Shown: positions 61,827-64,000 of the stretch, piece after piece
Layout of the letters: each line of letters opens with the position of its first letter
Position numbering within the stretch: position 1 is the first letter of the stretch
Origin: an uncultured Prevotella sp.
Lineage (GTDB): Bacteria > Bacteroidota > Bacteroidia > Bacteroidales > Bacteroidaceae
Direction: 5' to 3'
Length of the DNA stretch: 64,000 nt
NCBI RefSeq assembly: GCF_946407605.1
Contig: NZ_CAMJOS010000004.1
Coordinates: forward strand, 1 to 64,000
Position numbers and translations under genes: made by a program
Notes under the pieces: model-generated
The model's database searches: none
What the model saw: the letters and a program-made list of their open reading frames with translations, nothing else
Told to the model about the DNA's origin: nothing

Positions 61827-61859
61827 CAAAGATAATAAAAAATGGTGAAACCGATACAA
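61827..61859 (-). promoter_or_regulatory. Promoter of the GH43 gene
   Basis: Reverse-strand TTG (61859-61857), 22 nt, TATCTTTG (61834-61827). Confidence 0.65.
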
Positions 61860-61876
61860 GTTTCGTGGAATTTTAT

Positions 61877-61884
61877 TATCTTTG
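61877..61884 (+). promoter_or_regulatory. -7 element of the 61.9-kb lipoprotein gene
   Basis: TATCTTTG, 27 bp before the ATG; divergent from the GH43 promoter, -7 boxes about 43 bp apart. Confidence 0.65.
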
Positions 61885-61911
61885 CAGCCACAGTAATAAA
61901 AGTTATCGATT

Positions 61912-62688
61912 ATGAAAAGAACCGTATTATATTTATTCGTGCTGTTGCTGGTAAGCTGTGGTCAGCAGCCCCAAAAACGCAGCGAGTCTGTCAATGAAGA
62001 ACAGCCTCAGACACTCAGCGAGTCAAAGAATGAACAGCAGGAGGCAAGCGTTGAGAACGAAGAGAGAATCCTTGAGCCCATAAGCATCATCACCATGCCG
62101 AAGATTACTTTGGCAGAATGGGAGAAGTGTGGAGAATTGCTTGACGAGGGCGATGAGTCTCAGAACTTAAATAAGTACGGCGACCTTACTATTTTCGAAG
62201 ATATGTACAGCGGACGTTGCAGCTGGTATTGCGGCGGCGAGGTGAAGAGCGTCACGGCATCGAGTTGTCTGCAGCACGTAGGCTCGTTTGACTATAAAGG
62301 CGAGAATGCCCACGACTTCAGTCACGAGAGTGTCTGGGCCACAAAGGGCAAAGGCATTGGCGAGAGCCTGACCTACACCTTTGAGGGAAAATGTCCTCGC
62401 ATCACGGCGGTAAAGATCCTGAATGGTCACGTGAAAAGCGAGAAGGCTTGGAAAACCAACTCACGAGTGAAGAAGCTGCGCATGTACTATAACGACCAAC
62501 CCTATGCTGTCCTCCACTTGCAGGACAGCCGCACTTTGCAGATTTTCGATGTGGGCACCCTCGGCTATCATGACGATACAAAGCCCGACTGGACGCTGAA
62601 GTTCGAGATTCTCGAGGTTTATCCCGGCTCAGGCTGTGATGATACCGTCATCTCCGAATTGTATTTCGATGGCATCGATGTACATTAA
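61912..62688 (+). CDS. Lipoprotein with NADase-type glycan-binding-like domain
   Basis: 258 residues, lipobox LLLVSC (Cys16). A Glu/Gln/Ser-rich linker (18-55) precedes a compact domain (about 90-258) with HDFSHESVWATKGKGIGESL, ITAVKILNGH and PGSGCDDTVISELYFDGIDV. That layout matches the discoidin-like domain described as NADase-type glycan-binding in Bacteroidetes lipoproteins. I assign this with moderate certainty from pattern alone. Might bind surface glycans. Single gene, divergent from GH43. Confidence 0.65.
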   Translation: MKRTVLYLFVLLLVSCGQQPQKRSESVNEEQPQTLSESKNEQQEASVENEERILEPISIITMPKITLAEWEKCGELLDEGDESQNLNKYGDLTIFEDMYSGRCSWYCGGEVKSVTASSCLQHVGSFDYKGENAHDFSHESVWATKGKGIGESLTYTFEGKCPRITAVKILNGHVKSEKAWKTNSRVKKLRMYYNDQPYAVLHLQDSRTLQIFDVGTLGYHDDTKPDWTLKFEILEVYPGSGCDDTVISELYFDGIDVH

Positions 62689-62720
62689 AATAGAATAGGT
62701 ATCTTAGTTATTTTAGTCCA
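62689..62720 (-). repeat. Second 9-nt CTA series
   Basis: On the reverse strand CTAAAATAA, CTAAGATAC and CTATTCTAT follow each other, the same style as the nrdD-nrdG spacer. It overlaps the 3' end of the oxidoreductase gene slightly. Confidence 0.45.
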
Positions 62721-63681
62721 TAGGATAGCGAACGTCCCATTTGCGTCGCAGGTCATCCATGAGTTGCATGATGTAGAGAGTTTCGGCATGCGACATCTCA
62801 CGAGGCTCGAGGAGTCCGTCAATGAGGGCTTGGCGACAGGCAAGGAATTGATACTCGTAGCCAGTAATCTGCTGAGGAACTCGGATGGTCTCTACGTAGG
62901 TCCTATCGGGGCCATTGACGGTGATAGTCTGCGGATTGTTGATATTATCAATGATAAGATTGCCTTCAGTACCCGCTATGACGCCAATGTTATCACCTAC
63001 ACAGGAAGCACTCGACTGCAAATTGCAGAGCACGCCATCAGCAAGGAGGATAGTCATCGCATTGGTAATATCCATACCTGTTGCTGATTTCACACACGTG
63101 CCATCAATACTAACGATGTCGGCAGGAAAGAACATACGCACAAAGTTTAAGGCATAGACACCAAGGTCAAGCAGAGCGCCACCACAAAGGTCGGGTTGCA
63201 TAATGCGGGGCTTTTCTCCCATCGAATAGCCGAGGGTAGCAGTTACAAGTCGAGGATTTCCAATACGTCCACTATTAATAAAGTCACGTACCATTTGTAC
63301 CACAGGCTGGTAGCGAGTCCAGATTGCTTCTGCCAAGAAAACATTCTTCTCATGCGCCAAACTGATTATCTCCCTCGTCTGTCGAACGTTGGCCATAAAA
63401 GCCTTTTCAACAAGACAGGGCTTGCCTGCCATTATTGCATCTTTGGTGACATCATAATGATGCGAATGAGGCGTACCGACATACACCAGGTCCACATTGG
63501 AATCGGCTATCAGTTCGCTGTATGAGCCGTATGCGCGAGGGATATTCCACTTCTTAGCGAAAGCCTCAGCCGTTGCTAAAGTACGAGAGCCCACAGCATA
63601 GGCCTCACATTGATCCAGCCCACCAAGGGTAATGGCTGCCTTTTCAGCAATCCACCCCGTTCCGATGATTCCTACTTTCAT
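62713..63681 (-). CDS. Gfo/Idh/MocA-family oxidoreductase
   Basis: A 322-residue NAD(P)-dependent enzyme. N-terminal Rossmann fold (GIIGTGWIAEKAA, 4-16), the conserved catalytic-region motif CLVEKAFMANVRQTREI (near 93; EKP-like EKA) and the C-terminal GFO/IDH domain (GGALLDLGVYALNFV). Acts on a sugar or inositol-like substrate not predictable from sequence. Its start is 10 bp after the nitroreductase stop, so they are probably cotranscribed. Confidence 0.9.
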   Translation of the reverse strand: MKVGIIGTGWIAEKAAITLGGLDQCEAYAVGSRTLATAEAFAKKWNIPRAYGSYSELIADSNVDLVYVGTPHSHHYDVTKDAIMAGKPCLVEKAFMANVRQTREIISLAHEKNVFLAEAIWTRYQPVVQMVRDFINSGRIGNPRLVTATLGYSMGEKPRIMQPDLCGGALLDLGVYALNFVRMFFPADIVSIDGTCVKSATGMDITNAMTILLADGVLCNLQSSASCVGDNIGVIAGTEGNLIIDNINNPQTITVNGPDRTYVETIRVPQQITGYEYQFLACRQALIDGLLEPREMSHAETLYIMQLMDDLRRKWDVRYPMD

Positions 63682-63691
63682 TATCTTGCAC

Positions 63692-64000
63692 TTAATAGAA
63701 TTTCACTATATCATCAAGCGGCCGATGGCGGGGTTGCACAGGATTAGCAGCACGATAGCCAAGAGCGATGACTGCCATGATGGTCTCGCCTTCAGGGATA
63801 GAGAACAACTGGCGCAACTTGTCAGCCTCACGCATACCCATAATGAGGGTATCGAAGCCCATAGCACGAGCTTTTAGAATCAAGTAGCAGTTAGACAGGC
63901 CGTTGTCATAGGCACCCCAACCGTCGCCTACTTCATTGGTGGGTTTTCCGCTGAAGAAGCCAGACTTGCCCCGTTCGAAGGTTGAGACGATGAGTACTGG
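63692..64000 (-). CDS. Nitroreductase-family protein, 5' end cut by window edge
   Basis: About 102 C-terminal residues are visible. The visible part carries GWGAYDNGLSNCYLILKARA, GFDTLIMGMREAD and a tail with EGETIMAVIALGYRAANPVQ, typical of FMN-dependent nitroreductases. The initiation codon lies beyond 64000. The ATG at 63883 inside the frame is internal, because the reading continues upstream without a stop. FMN-binding Arg/Ser residues lie outside the window. Confidence 0.85.
   Translation of the reverse strand, partial: PVLIVSTFERGKSGFFSGKPTNEVGDGWGAYDNGLSNCYLILKARAMGFDTLIMGMREADKLRQLFSIPEGETIMAVIALGYRAANPVQPRHRPLDDIVKFY

Overview
This window looks like chromosomal DNA of a Prevotella-type gut or rumen Bacteroidetes (Prevotella, Segatella or Xylanibacter relatives). 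The promoters have the Bacteroidetes -7 element TAnnTTTG, most often as TATCTTTG or TACCTTTG, with a TTG/TTTG about 19 bp upstream, and ribosome binding sites are weak. Families largely confined to this phylum are present (DUF3109, DUF4292, DUF4923, HU-like proteins with extensions, secreted proteins ending in a sorting-like motif). There is also a dense set of plant cell-wall hydrolases. I see no phage, IS element, CRISPR array or rRNA.

Layout. 1-8.4 kb: start of a ribosomal protein operon (rplC), a large secreted modular protein, anaerobic ribonucleotide reductase (nrdD-nrdG) and a TGS-domain nucleoside kinase. 8.4-16 kb: a Na/Pi transporter, then a leftward unit DUF3737 > aminotransferase > OPT transporter > GH51 arabinofuranosidase. 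16-22.3 kb: sirtuin, phosphate butyryltransferase and butyrate kinase, gyrB, rpsT, tRNA-Glu and recO. 22.4-32 kb: a sensor-kinase-like protein with Asp at both apparent phosphoacceptor His positions, a deacetylase, then two tightly coupled leftward operons (dut-TPR-DUF4292-EnvC-like and gpmI-HD-ung-DUF3109). 33.6-46.3 kb: lipoproteins, an ECF-type sigma factor, rnhB, sufS, a secreted LRR protein, an HU-like protein and sufC-sufD. 46.3-62 kb: an outer-membrane beta-barrel receptor, then a hemicellulose block (GH3, MATE pump, iron alcohol dehydrogenase, a double GH43, a GH9-GH43 fusion and a GH43 with accessory domains). 61.9-64 kb: a glycan-binding-like lipoprotein, a Gfo/Idh/MocA oxidoreductase and a truncated nitroreductase.

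How it works together. The GH51, GH3, GH43 and GH9 enzymes would attack arabinoxylan, arabinan and beta-glucan. No SusC/SusD pair accompanies them, so this is a hydrolase cluster and not a classical polysaccharide utilisation locus. Strict anaerobic life is consistent with nrdD/nrdG and ptb/buk.

Most unusual signal. Several intergenic regions are built from units in a strict 22-nt register: 10220-10373, 22263-22328, 41557-41732 and 59474-59583, with a two-unit case at 38816-38859. Unit sequence differs between and even within loci, but the 22-nt phase is kept. Many units carry dyad cores, and several share a CTTTNAC-type box at the same phase. The arrays at 10.3 kb and 59.5 kb share a central GGAATGATTCC unit, and both lie just 3' of arabinan/xylan-type hydrolase genes. 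I do not recognise this family. Separate short spacer repeats (9 nt, 13-14 nt and ATTCTCAATT) occupy gene junctions, and one ATTCTCAATT copy lies in frame inside the DUF3109 gene.
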